Notes: generated by a model from the sequence alone, not told the origin. A stretch of DNA of 64,000 nucleotides from Agaricus subrufescens (GCA_029945375.1 CM057061.1:2790001-2854000), one strand, 5' to 3'. Counted from the first letter of the stretch, positions 47,426 through 58,204 are shown. Numbers and translations are program-made.

Positions 47426-48103
47426 ATGCCGAAGAATAGCAATCGCAAACCTGGTCCAGGACGAAACTCGCCCGGCTTCAACCCTACGCAGGTCAGGCGT
47501 ACAAGGTCGATCACCGAGCATTTCCAAGGGAGGGGCGACTCTGGCGGTGGGGACCACATTCCACGTACACGCGCGCCAGCAGCTGCAACTATACCTGCTA
47601 TCACCACCGGTAGCCCAACGCATGCCCTTGCGTGTGTACGCCGCCATCACAGCCGCAAAAATTCCGGTGGTGCCATAGCCTCCCGCCCCACCCGGTGTAT
47701 TCTGTCACCTGCGCCTCCACCGGCGTTCGCAGCCCCACCTACAGTCGCACCGACACCTGCACCGGCACTCGCACTCGCACTTGGACCGGCACTCGGACAC
47801 GCATACGGACTGGCACTCGCATCTGCATGTGCGCTCGCACTGGCGCGCATACCGGGATCAGGACCAGGACCTACCGCCCCGGCCACTATCCCACCAACCT
47901 CCACTGTCCCTGTGCGCCGCCATCACCCCCGAAAAATCGCTGAGGTGGTCATAACCTCCCGCCCCCCCCGGTACATACTCGCAGCCGCGCCCGCACCTGC
48001 CACTAGCACACCTGCTGCTGCCGGGATCGGTGAGTTCCAGCAACATCAACCTCTGCAGAAGACTCACCCCTTTCCCCATAGATCAACAAATTCAATAGAA
48101 TAG
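47426..48103 (+). CDS. Pro/Ala-rich low-complexity protein, unknown
   Basis: Intronless, 225 aa, ATG start with a TATA box about 60 bp upstream. The N-terminus MPKNSNRKPGPGRNSPGFNP is basic. Two related blocks, VRRHHSRKNSGGAIASRPTRC and VRRHHPRKIAEVVITSRPPRY (listed here only to show the repeat), flank a long Pro/Ala/Leu stretch encoded by GCACTC-like repeats. No domain recognised. Low complexity keeps several other frames open, so coding status is not certain. Confidence 0.4.
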   Translation: MPKNSNRKPGPGRNSPGFNPTQVRRTRSITEHFQGRGDSGGGDHIPRTRAPAAATIPAITTGSPTHALACVRRHHSRKNSGGAIASRPTRCILSPAPPPAFAAPPTVAPTPAPALALALGPALGHAYGLALASACALALARIPGSGPGPTAPATIPPTSTVPVRRHHPRKIAEVVITSRPPRYILAAAPAPATSTPAAAGIGEFQQHQPLQKTHPFPHRSTNSIE

Positions 48104-49107
48104 TATAGTCATGACCGTCTAAATAATAAATCCAATTGTTTGGCCACCACTATGCATATGAGAGATTTGATTAAGGAATATGGAAGTGCATAGGAAGGTA
48201 TAATCCACCGCACTGCCCCCCAACTTCTTAGGTAGCTGTCAGCATGTGCTCTCAGTCCAAGTACGCTGTAGGAGAGCAATGCACCTACCCCGATATCCAT
48301 ACGGTGATAGCGTTGGGCCACCTGGGATGGAAGTACTAGCACTTACATAAAGTACTGCAATCGCAATGGTGATTTCAGCAGCAATTCAGAGCACCCAAAA
48401 TTCGGAATATGAACTACCACACACAACGGAAATGAAAAATCGGTTGTGACTCACCGTGATATTTTGGGCCGCCCAGATGGGGTAGAGGGATGGAAATACT
48501 AGCACCCGCATAAAATACCGTAATCACAATTGCTATCTCGGCAGCGTTTCAGAGTACCAAAATGTGGGCATATGAATTACTGTGTATAGCCGAAATGAAA
48601 AATCGGTTGCGACTCGCTCTGCAAATATTTCAGGTGGCCGTCGATCCTGAATCACTCTATAAAAATAGGAATGAATTTGTGGTAAAGATCTTTGACTTAC
48701 TCCACAAATCAATCTATTACGACGCCGCCAAACCTGACTCACCCTACAAATCGCAAATATCGCCGCCGATTTGACGTAGAACATGCTGGCGATATGTAAA
48801 GTGAGTGGTAAAAATAGTTCCGCCAATCATGCTTGAAAATGTTGGATGCCTGACTTGGCAAGGTCTCCGCCGATCCTGACTCCTGCGAGCTGGGAGTCAT
48901 TCAAGATGCTTGGCCCCGGCGCAGGGTGCGAGCCCCGGTTCATGGCCGGAAAAAACGGGGGATATACTGGAGCTGCATTGGTAACATGAGCGGACAAGAA
49001 GAGAACTAATTAGATCAATACTACCGGATCTTGATACTTGCCGGACCAGAGGCTGGAATCATTTTGAAATCAGTGTATTATGGGCATAATGTGGTAAATT
49101 CAATGTA
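48104..49107. other. Spacer with a tandem duplication
   Basis: Two copies of about 150-160 bp (about 48315-48460 and 48470-48625) share GGATGGAA(G/A)TACTAGCAC and GAAATGAAAAATCGGTTG. On the minus strand they carry donor-like GTAAGTGCTAG and GTGAGTC signals, recalling the cassettes at 43-46 kb, although the sequences differ. No gene was supported. Confidence 0.45.
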
Positions 49108-49839
49108 CTAGGGGGCGTCCTCAGGTGGAATTGCAGAGAGGGGCAGCGGCGTAGCAGAGAGGTAGCCGTACATCCTCTCCACACACTTCGCCTTCCGCCG
49201 AAGGCTTTGAAGTAGCCCCTGTTGAGATTTGTCAGACTACAGGGCCTTAATGAGGTAAAAAGGACTCACAGCCAGATCCTCCAGTTCTTCTTGTAGCTGG
49301 GTGACAGCCGTAGTCCAGCGGCCAAGGGTATGGTGGAGGCGTGAGTCAAACTCAGGAGAAAACATCAGTATAGCTGGACGGATCATTGAAATCATGGCGC
49401 ACCTGTGACATCTCCTTGCATATCCTTGAGGCATCTGCAGGGCTTACGGTAGCAGAACTGGTGAGGGCATTCCACATCACCTCTCCTTCATCAATGAAGT
49501 AGGCCTTTAAGAAAAACAAGCTCTACTCAGCCTGACCAACGTATCAATACAAGACACCGCCTACCTCCAGAACCTGGGCACTGAAAAAGGACGATAGGGC
49601 GAGGTTGTCTAAGGCCTCGGCGTTACGGTCTGTCCAGAAAAGCACCTAGATTTACAACGGATTAGTGCAGCTATGGGGTGGGTAGAAATACGTACATCTC
49701 TAGACTCCTCCAGGACTTTGAAAAAAGCCCGGAATAACTCATACTCGTGAGTACTTTCACTTTCTGGATTAAACTCAAATACGTCGTTCTCTAGCAGGGA
49801 GGGAAGGGAGGATGCAAGGTACTCTAGGGCGTTCTCCAT
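49108..49839 (-). CDS. Small helical protein of unknown function (paralogue at right edge)
   Basis: Exons 49839-49696, 49645-49565, 49504-49403, 49350-49270 and 49218-49108, all phase 0, give 172 aa. It starts MENALEYLASSLPSLLENDV and is acidic and predicted largely helical, with TTAVTQLQEELEDLAGLLQS and a basic LRRKAKCVERMYGYL near the end. The start and the LLQSLRRK segment resemble the gene at 63445 (MDLALYYLESSHPSLL; MLCQRRL) and both use phase-0 exons, so they look like distant paralogues. No domain recognised. Introns 2-4 have good donors; the acceptor of intron 3 (CCTGAG) is ordinary. Confidence 0.65.
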
Positions 49840-50204
49840 CTCTAATGGAGAGGGGACAAAAGTGCGGACGGAGGGAACAGCACGCAAAACCACCGGCTCG
49901 AGAAATCGGCCCCAGATCGGGCAAGAAGGCAGGGCATTCCGTACACGGCCCCAGTGGCTCGTTTATGTCTACAGGGACAGAAGGCCAGCGTGGCCATTCA
50001 ATGCTGAGGCAAAAAAGGCCCTTACGCAAAATGCTCTTACGACAGAGGCTGATTTGGTCATTCATGATTGGAGTGCGAGAAATCGAAGCAACCGAATTTA
50101 CTAGCAGGATCAAAATCGTCCCAAATTAAAGCAAACGATATTCAGTTCAGTCAAACCAAAATCGTCGTGTCCTACCCTCTCCAAATGCCAGCCTGTACCC
50201 CAAG
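49840..50204. repeat. Diverged unit of the GGCC-N5-GGCC family
   Basis: A perfect GGCC-N5-GGCC lies at 49983-49995, with a degenerate partner GGCCCCAGTGGCT about 36 bp before it, in a setting (ACAGGGACAGAAGGCC) like the other units. Open frames here are short and unsupported. Confidence 0.45.
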
Positions 50205-50317
50205 CTACACTGCAGCAAAAAGACCGGTGAAAAGTAAGTAAACCCTATCTTCTGCACGCATACCTGCTAAATCTCCCTGAAGGGTTGCCTGCGTATAGGG
50301 CAGGTAAATGCGTTGAA

Positions 50318-50558
50318 TCACAGGAGGAAGAAGTTCCCAGACGTTACCGAAAGTCGCTGGCCTGGAGTAGAGAGAATGGCAGGTGTGTAGACGATGTCGA
50401 TGAAGGTTACGAGGCCGACGACGAAGCTGAGTAACTGGGTAAGTAACAGACCGCCAGAATAGACCGTGACTCACCGAGACGCTACGTGTAGGTGCCTTAT
50501 GTGGACACAGCTCCGTTGTAGATAGCCTACGATATAGACTCGTTTGTGAACAGCGCAT
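50318..50558 (-). CDS. Possible small membrane peptide
   Basis: Two exons, 50558-50475 and 50434-50318, joined by a GTGAGT...CCCAG intron, give 66 aa. The second exon encodes a hydrophobic stretch, LLSFVVGLVTFIDIVYTPAIL. No family recognised. The gene sits among repeats, so it may be chance. Confidence 0.25.
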
Positions 50559-50619
50559 GAAATCCAAGTGAAAAAAACCTGCCGATGCGCCGCAGAAGAG
50601 GCTAAGGTGTTAGACATGG

Positions 50620-51660
50620 CTGCAAATACATCTGTGGGTGACTGACCCTTTATGGAGAGCGCCGTAGAGGAGAGAGCCCCGTAAAACAGGTGGCCAGAGC
50701 ACAGCTAATCTGCATCTAACAGACATAGGAGGCCAAAGGAGCCATTCCTGATCCGTTTAAGGACAGAAGGCTCGCAGAAACGTGTAGTACCCCAGTCAGC
50801 AGGTAGTTTGCCAGGCGACGAGCAGCAGGCGCATCAGGTGAGAAAGAAAGAAACGACTCCGGAGACCGTTTTGTCATGACAAGTCAAGCTGAGAAGAAAG
50901 CACCGGCGTGTAGCTGCAAGCGTGTTCATGGGTGACCCGCCCTATATGGAGGCAGCTGTAGAGGCAGGTGCTGCTCATCTACAGCGGGATAGATGGCCAA
51001 AGCGGCCAATCTATACCCAACAGGCTTGGAAGGCCGAAGGGGCCATCCCTGATCCATTGAGGGCTGTAGTGGGGACGGAGGGCTCATGGGCGCATATACA
51101 ATCCCAGCCAGCAGACAGCTATCCAGGCAATAAGCAGTAAGCACATCGGGTGGGAACGAAATGGCTCTGGAGACCATTTAGTCACGACAAGTTGGGCTAG
51201 GGAAGGAGCATTGGCGTACGCTCATAGGCGACCCTCTCTATATGAAGAGAGCTGCAGAAGCAAGCGTTAGAAAGCCGAAAGGGCTTTTCTTAATCCATTG
51301 GAGGCCGCAGTAGAGACAGAGGGCTCGCAGGCGCATGCAGAATCCCAGTCAGCAGGCAGTCTGCCAGGTAATGAGTAGCAGGCACATCAGGTGAAAAGAA
51401 GCGGCTCTGAAACCATTTCGTCATGACAAGTTGGGCCGTGGGACGGAGGACCTTAACACCTAGCTGTAAGCGTTTCATGGGTAGTCCGCCCCATAAGGAG
51501 ACAGCTGTAGAGGCAGGTGTTGCTCATCTACAGCGAGATGGATGGCCGAAGTGGCCAATCCTTATCCATCAGGTATGGAAGGCCGAAGGGGCCATTCCCG
51601 ATCCATAGGAAGACGCAGTAGGGATGGAAGACTTACTGAGCGCATGCCAAAGACAAGGTG
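50620..51660 (+). repeat. GGCC-N5-GGCC repeat family, about four tandem units
   Basis: Units of about 250-300 bp repeat CAGTCAGCAGG, GGTGA(G/A)AA(G/A)G, TCATGACAAGT, TGTAGAGGCAGGTG and CTCATCTACAGCG. Perfect palindrome pairs are at 50995 with 51032 and 51544 with 51581, both 37 bp apart. Degenerate ones occur near 50730 and 51275. No gene seen. Confidence 0.75.
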
Positions 51661-51767
51661 ATGTGACCAGATTTCCCATTAACATCAAGCATGTGACTCA
51701 CAGTGATCGCTGACCAAAGCAGGCCCTAAGAAAGAGCGACAACAATAAACTAGATTCAATAACGGCC

Positions 51768-53330
51768 TTAAGAACAGAAGAAAGTAAGACTACGCAAGCC
51801 AAAGTCTGTAATATAGTGTAAAAACAAGCGTAGATAAGGCATTATCGCAGCCATGGGTCTATGCGAGCAGAACCATCTGAGAAAAGTGGTCCACAGAGGA
51901 ATTTTCGATTCTCTATACCGTCCCCATTCTTTGATAAAGTCAGGAGAAAGGCCATTCCATCGGTTAAAAGCGTCATACAGTTGGCCACCATTTGCATCTG
52001 CTGAGTAGGCTTCGCACAGGGTGGTGGTAGAAATTTTGGGTAGAAAGTCTTCGAAGAATTCAAGTGCCTCAGCAGCACTAAACCGTTCAGAGATATTTCG
52101 TGTCGTCATCTTGTCGAAGAGTGGCGCTAGCATGGGTATACGACTGCATAAGTGCTGCTTGTGTTCAGCGGCGGCACCTCAAGCAATAAGCGAATGAACG
52201 CACCTGGTATTCTACGCAAAAAACTACCCCCAGCATGCCAACATCTAGTGCGAAAGGGTTGTACTCATATTCACCCTGGGATGTATCGTGCAACTTCCAT
52301 CCGGAGCCCTCTTCACTAAGCCAGAATGGCAGCCTATATTGCCTCCTATCGGTACCAGGAGGAAGCTTCATTGAGAGGTCAAAATCGCACAAGCAATACT
52401 GCAGCAAATCTGCCCCTTGAAGCCTCAGTCTTGTAGTATTGTGCTGATAAAGCTTGTCTTCATCGTCTGAGAAGTGACTGACAAGGATATTAGCAAACCG
52501 GACATCCTGTCATCCCCTGGTTAGAAACCGATACTGCTCTGACAGGCATTAGAAGCGCACCCGGTGCAATATATTGTGTTCGTGTAAAAATGCCAATGCC
52601 TTTGAACAGTCAGATCATGCAAGGATGATAGAAGCACTTGCCCTACCTTGAGTAGCGAATGCATGATTGTAAAACAATTCCTGATTGGGCCCCCTTCCGG
52701 GTAATGCGCACAATCTCCCCACCTAGGAAACATTTTATACCCAGTTTCAAAGCATGCTATAGGAAACTACCTACCGCGGCATAATAACAAAGGAGTACTG
52801 CCCATTAGGGAGGATGTTGAGGACAGGAATGATACAGTTTGCCTCTAGTATCTTTAGACCCTGCTTTTGGAGAAAGGCGAGTATCCGGTGCTCCTCAGAG
52901 TCGGTCTGTATAATTTTGATGACTACGTGATGAGTTGGGTCCTGTATTTCCTGAGCAAACGATATCTTCCCCTACCAGGTAGTAGCGATTGATCAGTTAG
53001 ACACACGTGTGCAACAAGAGGAGAAGGGCATACGTTATAGCTCTTCCCGTGAAGTTTTCCCCTGCGACTTTTTCCTAGGCTGTAATGCGGAAATGGATAA
53101 TCCATGTCCCTAGAAGCTGGGCATTCAAGAGTAGGATACGTGCTGTCTTCCTGCCGGTCTTCATATTCAGGCTCCTTGCGTTGGTACAAAATGTAACCGC
53201 GCTCATTGAACCATTTGGCGGTGGAGGGGTGGTCCCAAAATGCGTAATATTTTTCGGGATAGGCGTAGAAATGATCTAGAGGTGGGAAGGGAGAGGGTAT
53301 GGCAATCGTAGTTGGTGAGTCATCCGCCAT
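51768..53330 (-). CDS. Protein-kinase-like protein, fungal atypical family
   Basis: Exons 53330-53034, 52971-52775, 52722-52647, 52599-52561, 52506-52204 and 52154-51768 give 432 aa. Kinase marks are in order: ATP-site Lys in HHVVIKIIQ, helix-C Glu in SEEHRILAF, catalytic loop HRDVRFANILV (split by an intron after HR), and CDFDLS in place of DFG. The HRD Asp and following Asn are present, so activity is possible despite DFD. The C-lobe has LAPLFDKMTTRNISERFSAAEALEFF. This fits the large protein-kinase-like families of mushroom-forming fungi. The ATG at 53330 is the first in frame. The acceptor of the last intron (AAGCAG at 52155-52160) was chosen because the next AG shifts the frame. Substrate unknown. 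Confidence 0.82.
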
Positions 53331-54168
53331 GGTCTCGACGCGTGTAGTGACCTGCACCTCCAAGAGGTTGACTTGAGTCACATGTTAAGGGCGTATAAGG
53401 AAATTCGGACATATCAGTGATCAGTGATCACCCTTCTCGTTATCTTCTCCTTTTTCTTGTCGGATATATCCAGATATATCCACATTGCATTGCTCACTTT
53501 GAGTCACACGCTTGAGGCTAATGGGAAATTAGGTTATATAACCTTTTCTTTCCCTCCCCTCAACCCATCCTTATACCGTCTCACATCAGATTAGGAATGG
53601 CCCTTTCGGCCTTCAGTATTTGCTAGATATGGATTGGCCACTTAGGCCATCCATCTTGCTGTAGATGAGCCACACTGGCCTTTACAGCTTTATCCATAAA
53701 AGGTAGGTCAAACATCAGGAACGCTTGCCGCTATGTGATAATGCTTACTGTCTGGCTTGATTTATAGGGGAACTTCAAGATGAAATGGCGGCCAGAACCG
53801 CTCCCATCATCTAGTATGCCTACTACTTCCACCCCGCAAACAGCTTGCTAACTGTCCCCTTTGTATACTTTGGTTGCAAATCTAGCACACCGGCACTCTT
53901 TCTCACTCATTTAACCTGCCGCTCTTTTTTGGTAAGGGTCAATTTTATGCCGCGCGCGTTCCTCGAGTGCATCTGGTGTCCCATGTAGCTGGTTAGTAAA
54001 TGGAAGCTTTCCATTGGCTATAAGGCATGGGTAATTATAACCCTTATCATTTTTCCCAATGTCCGAAGTATCTCCTATCTGATTCTTTTCACAATAGTGC
54101 CATACATCCTAATTCTTCATGAGTGAGATTTACTTAATTGATCATCTACCCCTTCTCTCCTATTGACG
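53331..54168. other. Intergenic region with one inverted repeat unit
   Basis: Promoter of the kinase-like gene on the left (a TATATAACC near 53534), then the inverted GGCC repeat unit and a stretch without gene. Confidence 0.45.
53585..53710 (-). repeat. GGCC-N5-GGCC family, inverted unit
   Basis: GGCCCTTTCGGCC at 53599 and GGCCACTTAGGCC at 53636 are 37 bp apart, as in the direct units. The flanks read GGAATGGCC and GCTGTAGATGAG, the reverse complements of the direct-unit words GGCCATTCC and CTCATCTACAGC. Confidence 0.75.
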
Positions 54169-54802
54169 ATGAACATCCAGGTAGGAATTCTTTACTGTAC
54201 ATTGCTATGCACTCAATAATCATATGTTTCAAGCTTAATGACGTACTCCTCCTTAACATGAACCTTGACGGGTTCTTGATAAGAGAGGATGGATTGACGG
54301 TCGAATATACTCTACCAAAAGATACCCCTGTAATGGTAGAGGCCATCAGCGCTGCTCAAAAAAACCCTGTGAGTGGCCGTCGCATTTTCTGGGGCCTTAC
54401 TCACCTTGGCTTGCTAGAAAAATCTCAGCACTGCAAAGCACGACGCCAATTTTATGTATATGATAAAGTCAACATTTCAAATAGCTTATAGTTATCTTAA
54501 AACCTTTCGAGAAGGTACAGATGTGACGCTTCCACCACAGCGTGGTATCCATCATGCCCTGCTTTCCCCAGCGGGACCAAGGGACTCTGCTACAATGGAA
54601 GGTTACAAAGTGAGTGCGGCATCAACTACATCTTCCAATTAACTGATCAGTCCAGGCATCGTCTGTTTTGTGTATTCGCGAAGGGAAGAAATTTGATTAT
54701 CTGGTGAGCGGGGGAGAACTTCGAAGTCTGCTGCCAGGGCAGCACGTTTGTATTCAGGACGTTGGGATGTCTAGAAATGTGAGAAATTTGTTCCCATTTT
54801 AA
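54169..54802 (+). CDS. Hypothetical protein, four exons
   Basis: Exons 54169-54180 (MNIQ only), 54234-54368, 54418-54609 and 54656-54802, all phase 0, give 161 aa. It reads MNIQLNDVLLLNMNLDGFLI and later GLTVEYTLPKDTPVMVEAIS, GTDVTLPPQRGIHHALLSP and VLCIREGKKFDYLVSGGELR. The composition looks like a real globular protein and the splice sites are good. The 12-nt first exon is inferred; a start at 54258 is the alternative (149 aa after skipping it). A GTGAGC inside the last exon could be a further donor. No family recognised. Confidence 0.5.
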
Positions 54803-55324
54803 ATCAAGTAAACTCACTGTTAAAAAGAGATCGCGTTTAGTGACGAGCAGATGTAGCGACCGCTACTACTTCCGTTTTTTTCCCTGTAAGGTTGGTACCA
54901 GCACAGAGCAGTTATTTTGGCGCTCTTGGAGTGCTGTCCCCCATTATATACTTCGTAGCCCATGAGTTTATTTTCTAAGCTTTTTTTTTTTTGTTTCGCT
55001 GCACAATTTGTTTTACCTTTTTTTTGCTCTACTTTTTCTTTTTTCCTTCTCTGTCTGTATACATATCTAGCCCGTTATGATTTAGGAATCCATGTATTTT
55101 GCTCTTATCTCCAATCCTACACCTGTCCCGGGTGCAGACGGTGCAGTCTCTGTCCATTTTGAATTACCTGCACCACCTGCAATCGCATAGGCCGTTACCA
55201 AGGTTCCACATTTAATAAGCAAAAAGCAAACATCGAGAGGAGTACATATAGGCTTATGGAACAAATTATACGGACCCTACCAGAAAAGATGTAGTCTACA
55301 TCACAAGTCAAATAATAAACGTGT
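54803..55324. other. Spacer between the hypothetical gene and the WD40-like gene
   Basis: Contains a T-rich run near 54980-55040, which keeps frames open by composition only. It includes the 3' flank of the minus-strand WD40-like gene. No gene. Confidence 0.5.
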
Positions 55325-56742
55325 CTAGCGCTGTGTTAATATGAGGCCGTGAGTGTATATATAAAGAATTATTCCAGCTAGTAAAACAAATATACAGATG
55401 GGTATGAACAGATAGTCGCTGCAGTGTCCTTGCTGACATCGGCTCTCAGAAGCCTCCGGAGGCAGAGACGCTAAGATTTTAGAGATTAGATTCACGGCAG
55501 AAGAAACGGCGAAAGCAAATACGCACAATCGGCACGCAGGATATGAAGATTGTATCCGCCTGTAATTAGAGCCAGCCGGCACAGAGATTCCTCTGCATTA
55601 CCCTTACTTTTGTTCCACTGAACGAAGTTTAGTCTGAAAGGTGCATGGGATCGACTTGACATGACTTACCGCCACGCAGGTCACATCTCGGGTGACATGT
55701 GGACAGTCTGTGGAAACACTGTGAGCAAATGGATCTCTGAATAGAGTAAGACGCACCTTCGATTCCTATTGTTCTCTGCAGCCGCTTCTCCACATGAATG
55801 AGCGTTATTTCATCTTCTAGTGCGGCAATGATCCACGTTCCCTGTTGTGCCCATACAATGGGCCCCTTGGGAGATAATGTGCTAGAGAGGTTAAAACATC
55901 TATAAGCAGACCCATTCTGTCTTTTAGATACGCGTATCTGTGTTTTGTATGAAACAGCATAATACGGGCCACCATCAATGACAACTTGCGGTGTGATGGA
56001 GTCCATCCCGTACACTGGAGGTACGCTGAAAAGAATGAACCCAGTCTCCATATCCCACGTTCTGATTTATGAGCTGCAAAGCAGTGGAAATAGAGTACCA
56101 AGGAACTTACACGACGCCCTGTTTTTCATAAGACACCACCAAGTTCCTTGTCGACCCGTTGACCCATGCGACACCTGTGACATTGACGGCAGCTTCGTCG
56201 AATTTGTCTTGAGGATGGCACAACTTGCAGATAAACACCCATTTGAGTCCCATAGCATCAGCTCCAGCTGAAGAAACTTGAGTCTCCAATTAGAATCGCC
56301 AACTAGATACGCACCTATTTCCCAGACTGTTACCTCGTCATCGCCACCCAGCGCAAGATAGCGAGCGCCAGCAGCTACCGCAATGAAATGAATCCCTTTC
56401 ACAGTAGGATGAAACCCCTGCACTCGATATGCCTGTAGTGGATGACAACAGGTGTCATACGACGGGAGTAAGTTGCCCACAAACCGTTTCATCAAAGGAT
56501 ATCATGGAGAGATGACCAGATTCACAGCCTGCAAAGAGTCGATTGCCTTCATCCCAAGCCAGGGATAAGACTGGGGCAGAAGGGCCGCCATAGCGGCAGT
56601 GAAGCTCCCAAGTAGGGGTATCCCAAATATTGACCTCGTCATTTACCGCAGCTGCTAAGTGCCAACCACAGGGAGAAAAGGCAAGAGCGTTCACAGAGTC
56701 GCTAAACGAAAACTCTGTCTCAAGTGAGAAGCTGAGGCTCAT
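55325..56742 (-). CDS. WD40-like protein with C-terminal membrane anchor
   Basis: Exons 56742-56485, 56432-56315, 56267-56111, 56061-55757, 55707-55670, 55590-55527 and 55470-55325 give 361 aa. WD40-type beta-propeller blades are visible: VNALAFSPCGWHLAAAVND with EVNIWD, LSLAWDEGNRLFAGCESGHL, ARYLALGGDDEVTVWEIG, VTGVAWVNG with VTWDMETG, and PIVWAQQGTWIIAALEDEIT. The last exon encodes a hydrophobic helix, YLFIPICIFVLLAGIILYIY, followed by THGLILTQR and the stop, so the protein is probably tail-anchored with the propeller in the cytosol. The in-frame sequence upstream of 56742 has no ATG. Exons 5-7 were chosen to keep the frame open; their borders are less certain. Confidence 0.72.
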
Positions 56743-57157
56743 GGGTGCAGGCAGAGAGACGTCGAGCAGTGGGTTCACTTTTCTCCGGAAGGTTTACATT
56801 TGCAGATGGCCGCATTTACAACACGTGATTTTGTTTGGGCACCCGATTCGGGGATTCCCGAGGTCACAGAGTTAGCCAAATTATTCTTACCATAAGGGCT
56901 AAGGCCCGCCAAACACAACAAAGTAAGGGTTTGTTTTCACAAGTGAGCACACCTCTTAACGCCGTGCGAACTTGTCGAGTCGCGCTGGGAAGGAGCCTGG
57001 TTCCTACCCACTGCGACTCGACAAGCTTGGAAAGACCTTCTGACTAAGCTCTTGTAGGTTCACTCATGAGAAAATTATGTATATATTCGTATATATCTGG
57101 TACATATACATATATACATATATGGTACGTGCATCGCGCGCGCTGATTCGGTTTAGT
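56743..57157. other. Spacer with hairpin and AT microsatellite
   Basis: Promoter side of the WD40-like gene. It contains the hairpin at 56971-57025 and a TATATA/CATATA-rich tract at 57075-57125. No gene. Confidence 0.5.
56971..57025. repeat. Strong 55-nt hairpin
   Basis: A perfect 13-bp outer stem (CTTGTCGAGTCGC with GCGACTCGACAAG) is followed, after a 2-nt mismatch, by an inner stem TGGG-A-AGGA with TCCT-A-CCCA and a 7-nt loop GCCTGGT. Total pairing is 21 bp with one internal A/A mismatch. Such a structure could be a small-RNA precursor or a cruciform. It lies 215 bp from the start of the WD40-like gene and 133 bp from the inverted-repeat element. Confidence 0.7.
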
Positions 57158-57988
57158 GGACGACTCTCTGTAACTCTAAACTATAGATTTATAGGTTGTT
57201 TGTCCGAAATCTATGTGGAAATCTATTGAACCGTAACGCATGTATGTAGGTAGACTAGATAATAGATATACACATAGCCATTGCCGTACAAGGGCTTGAT
57301 CCGTGTTTGGATTGATAAGCATGTCACCGCAATGGACAACCTTGATCACGATGATCTGGGTGAACTTTTTGTGACTCAACAAATCCAAGACACTTATTTT
57401 CGTCAACTACAAGCCTTGGAGGACGAAGAAGACGATTTTGTGCTAACAGTCGCCAGAATAGTTGTATTCATCAATCAAGAAACGTGTGCTATCCAAAACG
57501 AGCATCGGGCTCGCACCTGCCATCCAAGCGGATCTCTTACCCAACCCCCGGTATCTGACACCACGGCTCATCATATAACCAGTGCAATGAATGCGCCTTT
57601 ATCACGACCACGGGCCTCAATTTTTCAAACATTTCAATTAATTTTCGAAACTGCCTTTGAGCGGTTATGGAACCAGTCTTAATCATCATAAGTGAGACGT
57701 ATTGTAACTAGTGCGAAACACCAGTGTACGTAGGAGACACACGGATGATGATCAATTGTTAATCAGACCCTGAGTACTTTCCAGGTGTTGATTTGAAAAT
57801 GTACTGGTTGAGTGTGTGAAATTATGTCATACCGTAAGAAAGTTTGAAAGGCCTTCAAGTCTGCAGTTTTCTAGATTTTTAAGATCCACTGGCACAGTTA
57901 CTTGATATATCCATCGGCATCTCCGGCATGTAGTTTAGAATCTATAAATTTATAGAAATTTATTATCTAGAGTTACGGAGAGTCGTCC
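57158..57988. mobile_element. 831-bp element with 21-bp terminal inverted repeats
   Basis: The left end GGACGACTCTC(T)GTAACTCTA (57158-57178) matches the reverse complement of the right end (57968-57988) with one mismatch. Next to each repeat both ends also carry AT-rich CTATAAAT/ATTTATAG words. The interior holds one open frame (57332-57682). No exact target-site duplication was found next to the ends. The size and ends fit a non-autonomous DNA transposon (MITE-like). Confidence 0.6.
57332..57682 (+). CDS. Open frame inside the inverted-repeat element
   Basis: ATG start, 116 aa, MDNLDHDDLGELFVTQQIQD at the N-terminus, acidic first half. No transposase motif such as a DDE triad or helix-turn-helix was recognised. 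It may be the N-terminal remnant of an element protein, or a captured fragment. Confidence 0.35.
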   Translation: MDNLDHDDLGELFVTQQIQDTYFRQLQALEDEEDDFVLTVARIVVFINQETCAIQNEHRARTCHPSGSLTQPPVSDTTAHHITSAMNAPLSRPRASIFQTFQLIFETAFERLWNQS

Positions 57989-58204
57989 AATGATTGATCA
58001 AAGTACCTTTTTGTGCTTCACCTTGACACAAGCGATTGTCCTCCGGACCCCCGTCCCGGCCTCTCTCTCTATATATATCAGTATTCATTTTCCCTGGCGG
58101 CGATCACTCAATGATCCTGCCAGGCGGGGTCCAGAAGTCTTTAAATAATTGGCCTGACAGGTTCCTGCATCCCAGCACTCCAAAGAATTCCCTAATTCTC
58201 GCCC

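Noticed and set aside
48890..48950. tRNA B-box-like GAGCCCCGGTTCATGG
   Set aside because: No A box or cloverleaf could be folded around it.
54962..55162. Phe-rich open frame
   Set aside because: A poly-T tract gives runs of Phe; no other support.
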